From positions 667,001-731,000 of the forward strand of contig NZ_CP122539.1 in NCBI RefSeq assembly GCF_029853675.1: a DNA stretch of 64,000 nt, given 5' to 3'. The DNA comes from Tenacibaculum tangerinum (GTDB lineage: Bacteria; Bacteroidota; Bacteroidia; Flavobacteriales; Flavobacteriaceae). The notes beneath the pieces are model-generated. The model was not told the origin of the DNA. It saw only the letters and a list, made by a program, of their open reading frames with translations, and did no database searches. This document shows, one piece after another, positions 16,019-26,023 of the stretch; within the stretch, counting starts at the first letter, position 1; each line of letters begins with the position of its first letter. The translations under genes and the position numbers were made by a program.

Positions 16019-16876
16019 ATGAGTAAATTAAAAATAGCCATACAAAAATCGGGAAGACTGAATGAAGATTCGTTACAAATTTTAAAAGACTGCGGAATCG
16101 CTGTTGATAACGGTAAAGACCAATTAAAAGCTTCAGCGAGTAACTTTCCTCTAGAAATATTTTATCTAAGAAATGGAGACATTCCACAGTATCTAAAAGA
16201 TGGAGTGGTAGACGCAGCCATTTTAGGAGAAAATTTATTAATTGAAAAAGGTCCAGAAATTGAGTTTATTGAAAAACTTGGATTTTCAAAATGCAAAGTA
16301 TCTTTAGCCATTCCGAAAAATGAAGAGTATACAGGAATTAGCTACTTTCAGAATAAAAAAATAGCGACTTCATACCCAAATACCGTTGTAAAATTTTTAA
16401 AAGAAAAAAATATAGAGGCACAACTCCATATTATCAATGGTTCTGTTGAAATAGCTCCAAATATAGGATTGGCTGACGGGATTTGTGATATTGTTTCGAG
16501 CGGTTCTACCTTATTTAAAAACAATTTAAAAGAAGTAGCGGTTTTATTAAAATCGGAAGCGGTATTGGCGGTTTCGCCTAAAATACAAGAGGCTCAACAA
16601 GAAATACTCAACAAGTTACAATTTAGACTTCAATCAGTTTTAAAAGCAAGACAATCAAGATACGTTTTATTGAATGCACCGAACGATAAACTCGAAAAAA
16701 TTATTGATATTTTACCCGGAATGCGTAGCCCAACAGTACTTCCTTTAGCAGAAGAAGGGTGGAGTTCTGTACACTCAGTATTGAATAAAAATCAGTTTTG
16801 GGAAATTATAGACGAGTTAAAAAACAATGGGGCAGAAGGTATTTTAGTTTGCCCGATAGAAAAAATGGTAATTTAA
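16019..16876 (+). CDS. hisG: ATP phosphoribosyltransferase HisG, long form
   Basis: At 285 residues this is the long HisG type. Its C-terminal regulatory domain (about 210-285) senses histidine, so no HisZ is needed. It condenses ATP with PRPP in the first committed step of histidine synthesis. Typical segments are KIAIQKSGRLNEDSLQILKD at the start, GVVDAAILGENLL, and GLADGICDIVSSGSTL with the PRPP loop. It is the first gene after the attenuator and starts at the ATG 16019, 17 bases after the long inverted repeat. hisD follows after 10 bases. Confidence 0.97.
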   Translation: MSKLKIAIQKSGRLNEDSLQILKDCGIAVDNGKDQLKASASNFPLEIFYLRNGDIPQYLKDGVVDAAILGENLLIEKGPEIEFIEKLGFSKCKVSLAIPKNEEYTGISYFQNKKIATSYPNTVVKFLKEKNIEAQLHIINGSVEIAPNIGLADGICDIVSSGSTLFKNNLKEVAVLLKSEAVLAVSPKIQEAQQEILNKLQFRLQSVLKARQSRYVLLNAPNDKLEKIIDILPGMRSPTVLPLAEEGWSSVHSVLNKNQFWEIIDELKNNGAEGILVCPIEKMVI

Positions 16877-16886
16877 AAAGCATCCA

Positions 16887-18176
16887 ATGAAAATCATCAA
16901 AAGACCATTACCAGAAACTTGGAGCTCATTGTGTAAAAGAGCTACCATAAATGAAAATAGCTTACAAGAAACTGTGGCATCTATACTCAAAGAGGTAAAA
17001 CAAAATAAAGATACAGCGCTAAAAAAATACACCCAATTGTTTGACGGAGTCGCTTTAGATGCTATAGAAGTTTCAGAAGAAGAGCTAAAAGAAGCAGAAA
17101 GTTTAGTAGCTAGTGAGTTAAAGTCGGCCATACAATTGGCTAAAAAGAATATTGAAACCTTTCATACTTCTCAAAAAGAAACGGCTAAAAAAGTAACTAC
17201 AACAAACGGAGTTACTTGCTGGAGAAAAAGCGTAGCTATTGAAAAGGTTGGTTTGTATATTCCTGGTGGCTCTGCACCCTTATTTTCTACCATTTTAATG
17301 TTAGGAATTCCAGCAAAAATAGCGGGCTGTAAAGAAATTGTGTTATGTACACCAACCAATAAAGAAGGGAAAATCAATCCAGCTATTTTATATACAGCTT
17401 CTTTAGTAGGAGTCACTAAAATTTTTAAAGTTGGAGGAGCACAAGCTATTGGAGCGATGGCATACGGAACAGAAACTATTCCGCAAGTATATAAAATTTT
17501 AGGACCAGGAAATCAGTATGTAACCAAAGCAAAAGAATTGGTGCAACAACAGGGTGTTGCTATTGATATGCCCGCAGGCCCTAGTGAAGTTCTCGTAATT
17601 GCCGATGAAACTTCCAATCCCGAATTTGTGGCCGCTGATTTATTATCACAAGCAGAGCACGGAGCTGATAGTCAGGCTGTTTTAGTGACCACTTCTAACG
17701 AGGTCGCTGAAAATATAGTAACCGAACTGAACCAACAATTAGACAAATTACCTAGAAAAGAATTGGCTAAAAAAGCAATTGAAAATAGTTTTGCTGTGGT
17801 GTTAAGTTCAAAAGAAGCGTGTATTGACTTTAGTAACTCTTATGCACCAGAACATTTGATTATTGCTTCGGAACAAGCGTATAAATATATTGACGGAATC
17901 ATCAATGCAGGCTCGGTATTTTTAGGAAATTATAGTTGTGAAAGTGCAGGCGATTATGCAAGTGGCACCAATCATACCTTACCTACCAACGGTTATGCAA
18001 AAAGCTACAGTGGGGTTTCATTAGATAGTTTTGTAAAAAAAATCACCTTTCAAGAAGTCACCCAAGAAGGCATAGAAAACATAGGAGAGGCGATAGAACT
18101 AATGGCGGAAGCAGAAGGTTTACAAGCTCATAAAAATGCGATTACGGTTAGATTAAAAGAAATTAGAAATGTTTAG
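16887..18176 (+). CDS. hisD: Histidinol dehydrogenase HisD
   Basis: The 429-residue protein matches HisD along its length: IPGGSAPLFSTILMLGIPAKIAGC, GAQAIGAMAYGTE, GPGNQYVTKAK, DMPAGPSEVLVIAD and LSQAEHGADSQ (zinc and catalytic histidines). It oxidises histidinol to histidine in two NAD-dependent steps, the last of the pathway. Its stop overlaps the start of hisC by 8 bases, so translation is coupled. Confidence 0.97.
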   Translation: MKIIKRPLPETWSSLCKRATINENSLQETVASILKEVKQNKDTALKKYTQLFDGVALDAIEVSEEELKEAESLVASELKSAIQLAKKNIETFHTSQKETAKKVTTTNGVTCWRKSVAIEKVGLYIPGGSAPLFSTILMLGIPAKIAGCKEIVLCTPTNKEGKINPAILYTASLVGVTKIFKVGGAQAIGAMAYGTETIPQVYKILGPGNQYVTKAKELVQQQGVAIDMPAGPSEVLVIADETSNPEFVAADLLSQAEHGADSQAVLVTTSNEVAENIVTELNQQLDKLPRKELAKKAIENSFAVVLSSKEACIDFSNSYAPEHLIIASEQAYKYIDGIINAGSVFLGNYSCESAGDYASGTNHTLPTNGYAKSYSGVSLDSFVKKITFQEVTQEGIENIGEAIELMAEAEGLQAHKNAITVRLKEIRNV

Positions 18177-19227
18177 TTTAGAAAAAATAGTACGTCCAAA
18201 CATCCAACAGTTAAAAGCATATTCTTCGGCGAGAGATGAGTTTAAAGGAACTGCCGAGGTTTATTTAGATGCCAATGAAAATCCATTCGGAACCTTAAAT
18301 CGATATCCAGATCCGCAACAGGTAACTATTAAAGAACGATTATCTGTAATCAAAGGAGTGGATAAAAACCAAATTTTTATAGGGAATGGAAGTGACGAAG
18401 TCATCGATTTAGCCTTTCGTATTTTTTGCAACCCAGGAAAAGACAAAGCGTTAACGTTTACGCCGTCTTATGGTATGTATCACGTTTCTGCAGCCGTTAA
18501 CGATGTTACGCTAATTGAATTGCCATTAACCGAAGACTTTGAGATAGATAAAAATTCTTTAGAAGACTATATAAAAGATGAGAATCTAAAGTTGATTTTT
18601 ATTTGCTCACCGAACAATCCGACAGGAAATTGTTTCAGTAAAGAAACGATTGAGTTTATTCTTGATACATTTAGAGGAATTGTAATTATTGACGAAGCCT
18701 ATATTGATTTTAGCGAAAAAGAATCTTTTGTAAGTCAGTTAACAAACTATCCTAATTTAGTTGTGAGTCAGACCTTCAGTAAAGCTTGGGGCTTGGCGAG
18801 TGTGCGAGTTGGGGTAGCGTACGCAAATTCAGCAATTATTGAGCTGTATAACAAAGTAAAACCGCCTTATAATGTAAGCGCCTTAAACCAAGAAGCAGTG
18901 CTAAAAAAGTTAGATAACCTGGCAGAGTTTGAAATCGAGAAAAATTGTATTCTGAATGAAAAAGAAAAACTAGAAAAAAAGTTACAAGAAATAACATTCA
19001 TAAAAAAAGTATATCCTTCAGAAGCTAATTTTATACTTATTAAAGTCACCAATGCAAATGAAGTGTACAACCAATTAGTACGTCAAAAAATTATTACTAG
19101 AAACAGGAATAATCTTGTAAATAATTGCATACGAATTACCATAGGAAGCGAAAAAGAAAACACAAAATTAATAGAAGCACTTCGAGAACTGAGCGTTACA
19201 CCCAGTGAAGTTGAGAACTCACTTTAA
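18169..19227 (+). CDS. hisC: Histidinol-phosphate aminotransferase HisC
   Basis: This is a 352-residue class I/II PLP aminotransferase. It has [10 protein letters not shown] near residue 31, [33 protein letters not shown] and the PLP-lysine motif [16 protein letters not shown]. It converts imidazole acetol phosphate to histidinol phosphate with glutamate as donor. It overlaps hisD by 8 bases and hisB follows after 14. Confidence 0.96.
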   Translation: MFSLEKIVRPNIQQLKAYSSARDEFKGTAEVYLDANENPFGTLNRYPDPQQVTIKERLSVIKGVDKNQIFIGNGSDEVIDLAFRIFCNPGKDKALTFTPSYGMYHVSAAVNDVTLIELPLTEDFEIDKNSLEDYIKDENLKLIFICSPNNPTGNCFSKETIEFILDTFRGIVIIDEAYIDFSEKESFVSQLTNYPNLVVSQTFSKAWGLASVRVGVAYANSAIIELYNKVKPPYNVSALNQEAVLKKLDNLAEFEIEKNCILNEKEKLEKKLQEITFIKKVYPSEANFILIKVTNANEVYNQLVRQKIITRNRNNLVNNCIRITIGSEKENTKLIEALRELSVTPSEVENSL

Positions 19228-19241
19228 ATTTTATAACTACG

Positions 19242-20375
19242 ATGAAAAAAGTATTATTTATAGATAGAGACGGTACCCTAATTAAAGAACCCGCCGACGA
19301 ACAAACAGATTCGTTTGAGAAATTACAATTTTACCCAAAAGTTTTTCAAGGATTAAGTAAGATAGCCAAAGAACTCAATTTTGAACTGGTTCTAGTAACC
19401 AACCAAGACGGATTAGGAACAGAGGTATATCCAGAAAGCACCTTTTGGCCAGTACACAACTTTATAATGAACACCTTGAAAGAAGAAGGTATTGAGTTTT
19501 CAGAAGAGCTTATTGATCGCACTTTCGCTAAAGACAATCAACCTACTAGAAAACCGAATACAGGGTTGCTTACCAAATATTTTTCTGAAGCATACGACTT
19601 GAAGAATTCCTTTGTCATAGGAGATCGTTTAACCGATGTAGAATTGGCTAAAAACTTAGGAAGTAAGGCTATTTATATCAATGATGAAACCTTTTTAGGT
19701 GTAGATGAGATTACGGTAAAAAGAGCAGAATTAGATGAGTTTATTGCTCTTGAAAGCAACGATTGGAATGCTATTTATGAGTTTTTAAAGTTAGAAGACC
19801 GTTCTGCTTCCATAGAGAGAAACACCAATGAAACCCAAATAAAAATAGCAGTAAACTTAGATGGAACAGGAAAAAGTAATATTGATACTGGGATTGCTTT
19901 TTTCGACCACATGCTAGACCAAATAGCGCGTCATGGTCAAATGGATTTGAACATTCAAGTAACGGGCGATTTAGAAGTAGATGAACATCATACAATTGAA
20001 GATACTGCCATAGCCTTAGGAGAAGTGTTTTACAAAGCATTAGAAAACAAATTAGGAATCGAGCGTTACGGATTTTGTTTACCGATGGATGATTGTTTGG
20101 CACAAGTAGCAATTGATTTTGGCGGAAGAAACTGGTTGGTTTGGGAAGCTGATTTCAAACGAGAAATGATAGGAAAAATGCCTACGGAAATGTTTTATCA
20201 CTTCTTTAAATCGTTTACCGACGGAGCCAAATGTAATTTGAATATCAAGGCAGAAGGAACGAATGAGCACCATAAAATAGAAGCTATTTTCAAAGCATTT
20301 GCAAAAGCCATCAAAGTTGCCGTTAAAAGAGATGTTGACAAGATGATTTTACCATCGACAAAAGGACTTCTATAA
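19242..20375 (+). CDS. hisB: Bifunctional HisB (histidinol-phosphatase / imidazoleglycerol-phosphate dehydratase)
   Basis: This 377-residue fusion has an N-terminal HAD phosphatase (FIDRDGTLI at about 6-14, [17 protein letters not shown] near 126). The C-terminal dehydratase domain has [28 protein letters not shown] and [15 protein letters not shown]. It carries out steps 6 and 8 of histidine synthesis in one polypeptide, as in enterobacteria and many Bacteroidetes. hisH follows after an 85-base AT-rich spacer. Confidence 0.96.
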   Translation: MKKVLFIDRDGTLIKEPADEQTDSFEKLQFYPKVFQGLSKIAKELNFELVLVTNQDGLGTEVYPESTFWPVHNFIMNTLKEEGIEFSEELIDRTFAKDNQPTRKPNTGLLTKYFSEAYDLKNSFVIGDRLTDVELAKNLGSKAIYINDETFLGVDEITVKRAELDEFIALESNDWNAIYEFLKLEDRSASIERNTNETQIKIAVNLDGTGKSNIDTGIAFFDHMLDQIARHGQMDLNIQVTGDLEVDEHHTIEDTAIALGEVFYKALENKLGIERYGFCLPMDDCLAQVAIDFGGRNWLVWEADFKREMIGKMPTEMFYHFFKSFTDGAKCNLNIKAEGTNEHHKIEAIFKAFAKAIKVAVKRDVDKMILPSTKGLL

Positions 20376-20460
20376 ATAATTAAGAATTTAAAATTATGAA
20401 TTACTTACTACGTGTAAAAATTTAATTCGTAATTGAAAAATCCTAATTTATAATAAAAAT
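20376..20460. repeat. AT-rich intergenic spacer with imperfect inverted repeat (hisB-hisH)
   Basis: The spacer contains TAATTAAGAATTTAAAATTA and, about 25 bases later, AATTCGTAATTG. Such self-complementary AATTcgtAATT/AATTaagAATT units are seen repeatedly between flavobacterial genes. No coding frame or terminator is visible, so the operon probably continues through it. Confidence 0.3.
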
Positions 20461-21045
20461 ATGATAGCGATTATAAAATACAATGCAGGCAACATACGAT
20501 CGGTACAAAATGCGCTCACACGTTTGGGGTATGAAAGTATAATTACCGATAATCCAGCAGAAATAACATCAGCCGATAAAGTAATATTTCCAGGAGTAGG
20601 AGAGGCGCGTTCGGCGATGGCATATTTAAGAGAAAGAAACTTGGATAAATTAATTGTTTCTTTACAACAACCAGTGCTAGGAATTTGCTTGGGATTACAA
20701 TTAATGTGCAAATCTTCTGAAGAGGGAGATACCAAATGTTTGGGAATTTTTAATGCACAAACAAAGCAATTTCCACCCAAAGAAAAAGTTCCTCACATGG
20801 GATGGAATAATTTTTCAGAATTGAAATCAGCAGCATTGCTAAAAAATATAACCCTCAATGATGATGTGTATTACGTACATGGATATTATGCCGAAGTATG
20901 TGAAAACACAGTGGCGACTTGCGATTATATCCTTCCTTTTAGTACCATTATGCAACGCGATAATTTTTACGCCATGCAATTTCATCCAGAGAAATCAGCC
21001 GATGTAGGGACGCAATTATTGAAGAATTTTTTAGAACTAAGTTAA
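20461..21045 (+). CDS. hisH: Imidazole glycerol phosphate synthase glutaminase subunit HisH
   Basis: This 194-residue class I glutamine amidotransferase has KYNAGNIRSVQNAL at the start, FPGVGEARSAM, GICLGLQLMC with the nucleophile cysteine near residue 79, and QFHPEKS with the catalytic His and Glu near 178-181. It supplies ammonia to HisF, encoded two genes downstream. Confidence 0.97.
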   Translation: MIAIIKYNAGNIRSVQNALTRLGYESIITDNPAEITSADKVIFPGVGEARSAMAYLRERNLDKLIVSLQQPVLGICLGLQLMCKSSEEGDTKCLGIFNAQTKQFPPKEKVPHMGWNNFSELKSAALLKNITLNDDVYYVHGYYAEVCENTVATCDYILPFSTIMQRDNFYAMQFHPEKSADVGTQLLKNFLELS

Positions 21046-21150
21046 TCAAGAGCCAAGAACCAAGAGTCAAGAACCAAGAAACAAGAAACAAGAAACAAGA
21101 GCTAAGAAACAAGAGCTAAGAAACAAGAGCCAAGAAACTAGAAACAACAA
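21046..21150. repeat. Short tandem purine-rich repeats between hisH and hisA
   Basis: About 100 bases consist of variants of AAGAAACAAGAGC, AAGAACCAAGAGTC and similar units, almost free of T. It is a degenerate tandem array with a period near 7 or 14. It has no start codon or terminator. Arrays like this are common spacers in flavobacteria and are prone to length change. Confidence 0.7.
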
Positions 21151-21176
21151 CCAACAGCCAAATTAGAGTAAGAGTC

Positions 21177-21893
21177 ATGAGAATTATACCCGCCATAGAT
21201 ATCATAGAAGGAAAGTGTGTACGCCTAACCAAGGGCGACTACGATACAAAAAAAATATACAATGAGAATCCGTTAGAAATAGCAAAAGAATTTGAGGCAA
21301 ACGGAATTCAATATTTGCATTTAGTTGATTTAGACGGAGCGAAGTCTAGTAGAATTATCAACCACAAAGTATTAGAACAACTAGCTACAAAAACAAATTT
21401 AAAAATCGACTTCGGTGGTGGCTTAAAGTCAGATGAAGATATTCGCATCGCTTTTGAAAGTGGTGCCTCTCAAATTACAGGAGGCAGCATTGCCGTGAAA
21501 GACCCCGATACATTTACCGGATGGCTTACCCAATACGGAAGCGATAAAATAATTTTAGGAGCCGATTGTAAGAATCGAAAAATAGCCACCAACGGATGGC
21601 TAGAAACTTCAGAAATCGACGTGGTGGACTTTATAAAAAAATATCAAAAAACAGGAGTTACGAATGTTATTTGTACAGATGTAGCCAAAGATGGCATGTT
21701 ACAAGGGGCGTCGGTAGATTTGTATTTAGAAATACTGAGTAAAACGACTGTAAATCTTATCGCTAGTGGAGGCGTAGCGCAGATGAGCGATTTACACCGC
21801 TTAAAAGAAATAGGTTGTGAAGGAGCTATAGTAGGAAAAGCCATCTATGAAGGAAATATCAGTCTAAAAGAATTACAAGAATTTATAAGCTAA
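21177..21893 (+). CDS. hisA: Phosphoribosylformimino-5-aminoimidazole carboxamide ribotide isomerase HisA
   Basis: This 238-residue TIM barrel has [19 protein letters not shown] at the N-terminus (catalytic Asp8), HLVDLDGAK, a [12 protein letters not shown] phosphate loop, [12 protein letters not shown] with the second catalytic Asp, and [12 protein letters not shown]. It performs the Amadori rearrangement of ProFAR. hisF starts 3 bases after its stop. Confidence 0.97.
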   Translation: MRIIPAIDIIEGKCVRLTKGDYDTKKIYNENPLEIAKEFEANGIQYLHLVDLDGAKSSRIINHKVLEQLATKTNLKIDFGGGLKSDEDIRIAFESGASQITGGSIAVKDPDTFTGWLTQYGSDKIILGADCKNRKIATNGWLETSEIDVVDFIKKYQKTGVTNVICTDVAKDGMLQGASVDLYLEILSKTTVNLIASGGVAQMSDLHRLKEIGCEGAIVGKAIYEGNISLKELQEFIS

Positions 21894-21896
21894 ACC

Positions 21897-22655
21897 ATGT
21901 TAAAAAAAAGAATCATACCCTGTTTAGATATAAAAAACGGACGAACTGTAAAAGGAGTTAATTTTGTAGATATTAGAGATGCAGGCGATCCAGTTGAGTT
22001 GGCAAAACAATATGTAAAGCAAGGAGCAGACGAGTTGGTATTTTTAGATATTACAGCGACTTTAGAGAATAGAAAAACGTTGGTAGCATTGGTTAAAAAA
22101 ATTGCTCAAGAAATTAATATTCCATTTACTGTTGGTGGAGGAATTAGTACTGTTGAAGATGCTGTAGCATTAATACAAGCAGGAGCCGATAAAGTGAGTA
22201 TCAACTCTTCCGCAGTTAAAAATCCGCAACTCATCACCGATTTAAAAAACCGATTTGGGAGTCAGTTTGTGGTAGTTGCTATAGATAGTAAATTTGTAAA
22301 CGGAAGTTGGAAAGTGTTTACCAAAGGAGGCACTTTTGAAACAGAAGTCGAAACCGTTCGTTGGGCGAAAGAAGTAGAACGATTAGGCGCAGGTGAGATT
22401 TTATTAACATCCATGAATAGTGATGGAACTAAAAACGGATTTGATATTGACGTAACCAAAGCAGTGAGTTCTGCCGTAAATATTCCTGTCATAGCCTCAG
22501 GAGGCGCTGGAAAAGTAGCCCATTTTACAGAAGTTTTTACAAAAACTGAAGCCAGTGCCGGATTGGCAGCGAGTATTTTCCACTTTGGAGAAATACCCAT
22601 ACCAACCCTAAAAAATGAATTAAAAAAACAAAACATAGCCATACGATGCATATAG
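21897..22655 (+). CDS. hisF: Imidazole glycerol phosphate synthase cyclase subunit HisF
   Basis: This 252-residue TIM barrel paralogous to HisA has [19 protein letters not shown] (catalytic Asp near 11), [26 protein letters not shown] (second Asp) and [12 protein letters not shown]. It uses ammonia channelled from HisH to form imidazole glycerol phosphate and AICAR. It overlaps the start of hisIE by 10 bases. Confidence 0.97.
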   Translation: MLKKRIIPCLDIKNGRTVKGVNFVDIRDAGDPVELAKQYVKQGADELVFLDITATLENRKTLVALVKKIAQEINIPFTVGGGISTVEDAVALIQAGADKVSINSSAVKNPQLITDLKNRFGSQFVVVAIDSKFVNGSWKVFTKGGTFETEVETVRWAKEVERLGAGEILLTSMNSDGTKNGFDIDVTKAVSSAVNIPVIASGGAGKVAHFTEVFTKTEASAGLAASIFHFGEIPIPTLKNELKKQNIAIRCI

Positions 22656-23230
22656 ATTTTACAAAAGGAAATGGACTCGTTCCAGTCGTAATTCAACACC
22701 ATACCACCTTGCAAGTGTTAATGCTAGGATACATGAATGAAGCAGCTTTTACTAAAACACAAAAAGAAGGAAAAGTTACTTTTTATAGCCGAAGTAAAAG
22801 CAGGCTGTGGACAAAAGGTGAGGAGTCTGGGAATTTTTTATGGGTAAAAGATATTCAGGTCGATTGTGATCATGATACTGTATTAATAAAAGCAACTCCT
22901 GTCGGTCCAACTTGCCACAAAGGAACCACTTCATGCTTTGCCGAAGAGACCTCTAAAGGCTTTTTATACGAGTTAGAAAGCGTTATTGCCGACCGAATAG
23001 ATAATGATATAGAAAGCTCATACACCAATAAACTCTTTAAAAGAGGGATAAATAAAGTAGCTCAAAAAGTAGGAGAGGAAGCTGTAGAAGTCGTTATTGA
23101 AGCAAAAGATAATAACGACGAACTATTTAAAAATGAAGCAGCCGATTTGTTATATCACTATTTAATTTTGTTAAAAGCCAAAGGTTTTACACTAACGGAT
23201 ATTGAAGAAGTTTTAAAAAAGCGACATTAA
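22646..23230 (+). CDS. hisI: Bifunctional phosphoribosyl-AMP cyclohydrolase / phosphoribosyl-ATP pyrophosphatase HisIE
   Basis: This is a 194-residue fusion. Residues 1-105 are the cyclohydrolase with [18 protein letters not shown] and zinc ligands in [10 protein letters not shown] and [12 protein letters not shown]. Residues 110-194 are the MazG-like pyrophosphatase with [14 protein letters not shown] and [14 protein letters not shown]. It carries out steps 2 and 3 of the pathway and is the last gene of the operon. Only a weak hairpin (AACCA-ACA-TGGTT then T run, 23305-23321) follows. Confidence 0.97.
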   Translation: MHIDFTKGNGLVPVVIQHHTTLQVLMLGYMNEAAFTKTQKEGKVTFYSRSKSRLWTKGEESGNFLWVKDIQVDCDHDTVLIKATPVGPTCHKGTTSCFAEETSKGFLYELESVIADRIDNDIESSYTNKLFKRGINKVAQKVGEEAVEVVIEAKDNNDELFKNEAADLLYHYLILLKAKGFTLTDIEEVLKKRH

Positions 23231-23349
23231 AAATAGCGAAGGCAGGTGTTTAATGATGATGTGCTAGTGTTACTAATAATAATTGATTTAGCACCTATAG
23301 ACTCAACCAACATGGTTTTTTCTGTAGATTTCAAAGTCATTTTCACAGT

Positions 23350-23383
23350 TTTGCAATAAAACAAACTCGATTGTCTATTTTTG
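23350..23383 (+). promoter_or_regulatory. Promoter of the methyltransferase gene, probably giving a near-leaderless mRNA
   Basis: TTTG (23350-23353), a 22-base spacer and TATTTTTG (23376-23383) match the flavobacterial consensus exactly. The ATG is at 23388, only 4 bases after the -7 box, so transcription should begin at or within a base or two of the start codon. Confidence 0.75.
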
Positions 23384-23387
23384 CATT

Positions 23388-24542
23388 ATGAAAGAAGCCT
23401 TACACCAATTTTTTACCGAGTTTCAAGCCAGTTTACAAAAAAATAATTTTGTTAAATTAACCTTGAGTAAACCAATTCATAAAAGTGAAGAACTCGCTAA
23501 TGTATATGTGCGTCAAATTGAATTAAGAGGAGAAAACCATTTTCAGTTTTTATATCGATACAAAACAAACGATCAAACAAAAAACTATTCATTTGAAGAA
23601 AGCGTTGAAGAATTAACCCATTTACTTTCAGAAAAGTTTCGGGCGGTAACATTATTTACGCTAGAAAACGATTTGTTAGTGTTTATTTCTAAAAAGAAAA
23701 AAGTAAGTTATAAAACTACCCAGCCTAGTTTTAAGAACAAACTCCCTGAAACCCATGATAAACCCAAGGAGAAAAGAGCTAAAAATAGCGACTATTTATA
23801 CCATTTAGGAGTAACTGATAAAGAAGGAAAAGTAATTCCTAAGATGGCAGATAAATACCGTCAAATCAACAAGTATTTAGAAATTATAGAGGCACAAATA
23901 CAAGCGGTTACCTTACCTGAACATATTAATATAGTAGATATGGGCTCAGGAAAAGGGTATTTAACCTTTGCCCTGTACGATTATTTAGTCAATCAAAAAG
24001 GATATACGGCAAGTGTAACCGGCATTGAATTGCGACAAAACTTGGTTGACTATTGCAATACGATTGCTAAAAAATGTGGGTTTAAAGGATTGCTTTTTGT
24101 AGCACAACCTATACAAGAGTATGATAGCAATAAAATAGATATTTTAATCGCACTGCATGCTTGCGATACTGCTACAGATGATGCAATTTACAAAGGCTTA
24201 GTATCAAAAGCAGCGTTGATTATTTGCGCTCCGTGTTGTCACAAACAAATTCGTCAACAAGTAAAAGGAAAAGAGCAGGAGAGTCCCTTATTAAAATATG
24301 GAATTTTTAAAGAACGTCAGTTTGAAATGGTTACAGATACTATTCGTGCACTAATTTTGGAAAAAAATAATTACACTACGAAGGTTTTTGAATTTATTAG
24401 TAATGAGCATACCCGTAAAAATGTAATGCTGATAGGTGCAAAATCCTCAAAAAAAATAGATAAAAAACGTATTGAGACTAAAATTTCAGACTTAAAAAAC
24501 AGCTATCAGATAGAAGAACATTATTTAGAAACACTACTTTAA
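23388..24542 (+). CDS. SAM-dependent methyltransferase (Methyltransf_32 type)
   Basis: The 384-residue protein has an N-terminal domain of unknown role (1-140). A class I methyltransferase follows, with VDMGSGKGYLTFALYDYL (SAM loop near 185), GIELRQNLVDYCN, and LIALHACDTATDDAIYKGL followed by ICAPCCHKQIRQQ. The HACDTATD...PCCHK pattern is typical of the family that includes eukaryotic TRM13/GSTCD relatives, which modify tRNA or unknown substrates. It stands alone after the his operon with its own promoter. Confidence 0.85.
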   Translation: MKEALHQFFTEFQASLQKNNFVKLTLSKPIHKSEELANVYVRQIELRGENHFQFLYRYKTNDQTKNYSFEESVEELTHLLSEKFRAVTLFTLENDLLVFISKKKKVSYKTTQPSFKNKLPETHDKPKEKRAKNSDYLYHLGVTDKEGKVIPKMADKYRQINKYLEIIEAQIQAVTLPEHINIVDMGSGKGYLTFALYDYLVNQKGYTASVTGIELRQNLVDYCNTIAKKCGFKGLLFVAQPIQEYDSNKIDILIALHACDTATDDAIYKGLVSKAALIICAPCCHKQIRQQVKGKEQESPLLKYGIFKERQFEMVTDTIRALILEKNNYTTKVFEFISNEHTRKNVMLIGAKSSKKIDKKRIETKISDLKNSYQIEEHYLETLL

Positions 24543-24660
24543 TATTCAATTCCCAATGTAAAAGTTTCCCTTTGTAAAGAACTTTACCTGAATAAGTAAT
24601 GAGTATAAATGCAAAAGAATACAATATAAACGGTATTCATTTGCCCTTTTTTGCCATATA

Positions 24661-24693
24661 TTGATTTTTTACAGACTTTATGTGTTAATTTTG
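24661..24693 (+). promoter_or_regulatory. Promoter of the DJ-1/PfpI gene
   Basis: TTG (24661-24663), a 22-base spacer and TAATTTTG (24686-24693) match the -33/-7 consensus. The ATG is 25 bases downstream of the box. Confidence 0.65.
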
Positions 24694-24717
24694 AGATAAC
24701 TTTAAAACAGCAATCAT

Positions 24718-25392
24718 ATGAAAAAAGTAGTATTTGTATTAACAAGTCATGGAGAACTAGGAGATACAGGAAAAAAAACAGGATTTTGGATTGAAGAATT
24801 TGCAGCTCCCTATTATTTGTTGAAGGACAAAGGAGTCGATATCACCTTAGCCTCTCCGAAAGGAGGACAACCACCAATTGACCCAAAGAGTAACGAACCA
24901 GATGCGCAAACCCCAGCTACACGTCGCTTTAATGAAGACGAAGAGTTACAAGCTATCTTGGCAAACACCATGAAGTTGAGCGAAGTTAAAGAAGCTGATT
25001 ACGACGCCATTTTTTACCCAGGAGGTCATGGTCCTTTATGGGATTTATCTGAAAGTAAAGATTCTGCGGCTTTAATTGAAGCATTTTATACAAACAATAA
25101 GGCAGTAGCAGCTGTATGCCATGCGCCTATTGTATTCAAAGAAGCGAAAATAGATGGAGAACCTCTTGTTAAAGGAAAGAAAGTAACAGGTTTTTCGAAT
25201 TCAGAAGAAAAAGCCTCGAATTTAGTATCTGTCGTACCCTTTTTAGTGGAAGATGAACTAAAAAAGGATGGAGGAATTTATAGTAAAACAGAAAATTGGC
25301 AAGAACACGTTGTTGAAGATGGTCTTCTAATTACAGGACAAAATCCAGCATCATCAGAACTAGTAGCAGAAAAATTATTGGCAAAGTTATAA
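24718..25392 (+). CDS. DJ-1/PfpI family protein (Hsp31-like type 1 glutamine amidotransferase domain)
   Basis: This 224-residue protein has the DJ-1 fold: KKVVFVLTSHGELGDTGKKTGFW, then LASPKGGQPPIDPKS, FYPGGHGPLWDL and the nucleophile elbow AAVCHAPIVF with the reactive cysteine near residue 138. Hsp31-like members act as chaperones, deglycases or glutathione-independent glyoxalases. The eight-residue GHGPLWDL segment and the early GFW motif fit the Hsp31/glyoxalase III branch. It is monocistronic, with its own promoter. The exact activity is not decided by sequence. Confidence 0.9.
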   Translation: MKKVVFVLTSHGELGDTGKKTGFWIEEFAAPYYLLKDKGVDITLASPKGGQPPIDPKSNEPDAQTPATRRFNEDEELQAILANTMKLSEVKEADYDAIFYPGGHGPLWDLSESKDSAALIEAFYTNNKAVAAVCHAPIVFKEAKIDGEPLVKGKKVTGFSNSEEKASNLVSVVPFLVEDELKKDGGIYSKTENWQEHVVEDGLLITGQNPASSELVAEKLLAKL

Positions 25393-25585
25393 TTAAGCAG
25401 TAAAGCGTCAAGTTATTAAATATGGCTAGAGGTTAATCCCAAAGCTTCGGGAGCTTGTACGCTGTTTTTAAGCATGGCATATTAGATCTTTTATGGTCTT
25501 AAGATTTGTTTATTAATTTTAGTTAAATAAGGCTTTTCCTTACTTTTTTTACGTTTTTTTTACGTTTCTTTAATTATTGAATACC

Positions 25586-25593
25586 TAGTTTTG
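25586..25593 (+). promoter_or_regulatory. Promoter -7 box of the GG-leader peptide genes
   Basis: TAGTTTTG matches TAnnTTTG and lies 21 bases upstream of the first peptide ATG. The same block is duplicated before the second peptide gene but with TAGTTTTC (25804-25811), a weakened copy. Confidence 0.5.
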
Positions 25594-25614
25594 ATAAACT
25601 TTAAATTTCAAATT

Positions 25615-25791
25615 ATGTTAAAGAACATTTCAAATCTTGGTCAGACTTTAAGTAAAGGTCAACAACAGTCTATTAATGGTGGTGGTTACTATTGTTTTAT
25701 CTACAGTTTCAGTGATTTAGTTCGTTGTAGTGAACTTGGTGGAGAAATTGTTTATTGCGCACCACATGTCGAATGTGCTGCAGAGATTTAA
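25615..25791 (+). CDS. GG-leader peptide 1 (RiPP/bacteriocin-like precursor)
   Basis: The 58-residue peptide from ATG 25615 has the leader MLKNISNLGQTLSKGQQQSI ending in NGG, then a core with four cysteines (YYC, VRC, VYC, VEC) and tyrosines. The LSKxEQxxINGG pattern is that of Bacteroidetes double-glycine precursors exported and cleaved by peptidase-containing ABC transporters. No maturation enzyme or transporter is nearby, so its fate is unknown. Upstream 60 bases are shared with the next gene, showing a tandem duplication. The ATG nine codons earlier (25591) would lie inside the promoter box, so 25615 is preferred. Confidence 0.8.
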   Translation: MLKNISNLGQTLSKGQQQSINGGGYYCFIYSFSDLVRCSELGGEIVYCAPHVECAAEI

Positions 25792-25832
25792 TTATCAAAC
25801 ACCTAGTTTTCATAAATTTTAAATTTCAAATT

Positions 25833-26018
25833 ATGTTAAAGAATATCTTAAACTTAGGAACTACTTTAAACAAAACTGAACAACTATCAATTAACGGAGG
25901 GAATACTGATCCTGAATGCCCAACACCTAACCCTGCTTTAGGTTGCTATACAGGAGGGCCTTTTTACTGTAATATTCACGGTCTTCCTATCTGTGTTCCT
26001 TTAGATGAAAACGTTTAA
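25833..26018 (+). CDS. GG-leader peptide 2 (RiPP/bacteriocin-like precursor)
   Basis: This 61-residue paralogue of the preceding gene starts MLKNILNLGTTLNKTEQLSI and has a NGG cleavage site at about residues 21-23. Its core is proline- and cysteine-rich (ECPTPNPALGCY, YCNIHGLPIC) and unrelated to that of peptide 1. Leader conservation with core divergence is the usual pattern for diversifying precursor peptides. A strong UUCG-loop terminator follows. Bacteriocin, signalling or toxin roles are all possible. Confidence 0.8.
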   Translation: MLKNILNLGTTLNKTEQLSINGGNTDPECPTPNPALGCYTGGPFYCNIHGLPICVPLDENV

Positions 26019-26023
26019 ACATT

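Noticed and set aside
21046..21150. A CRISPR array
   Set aside because: Units are short, degenerate and contiguous, with no unique spacers and no cas genes in the window.
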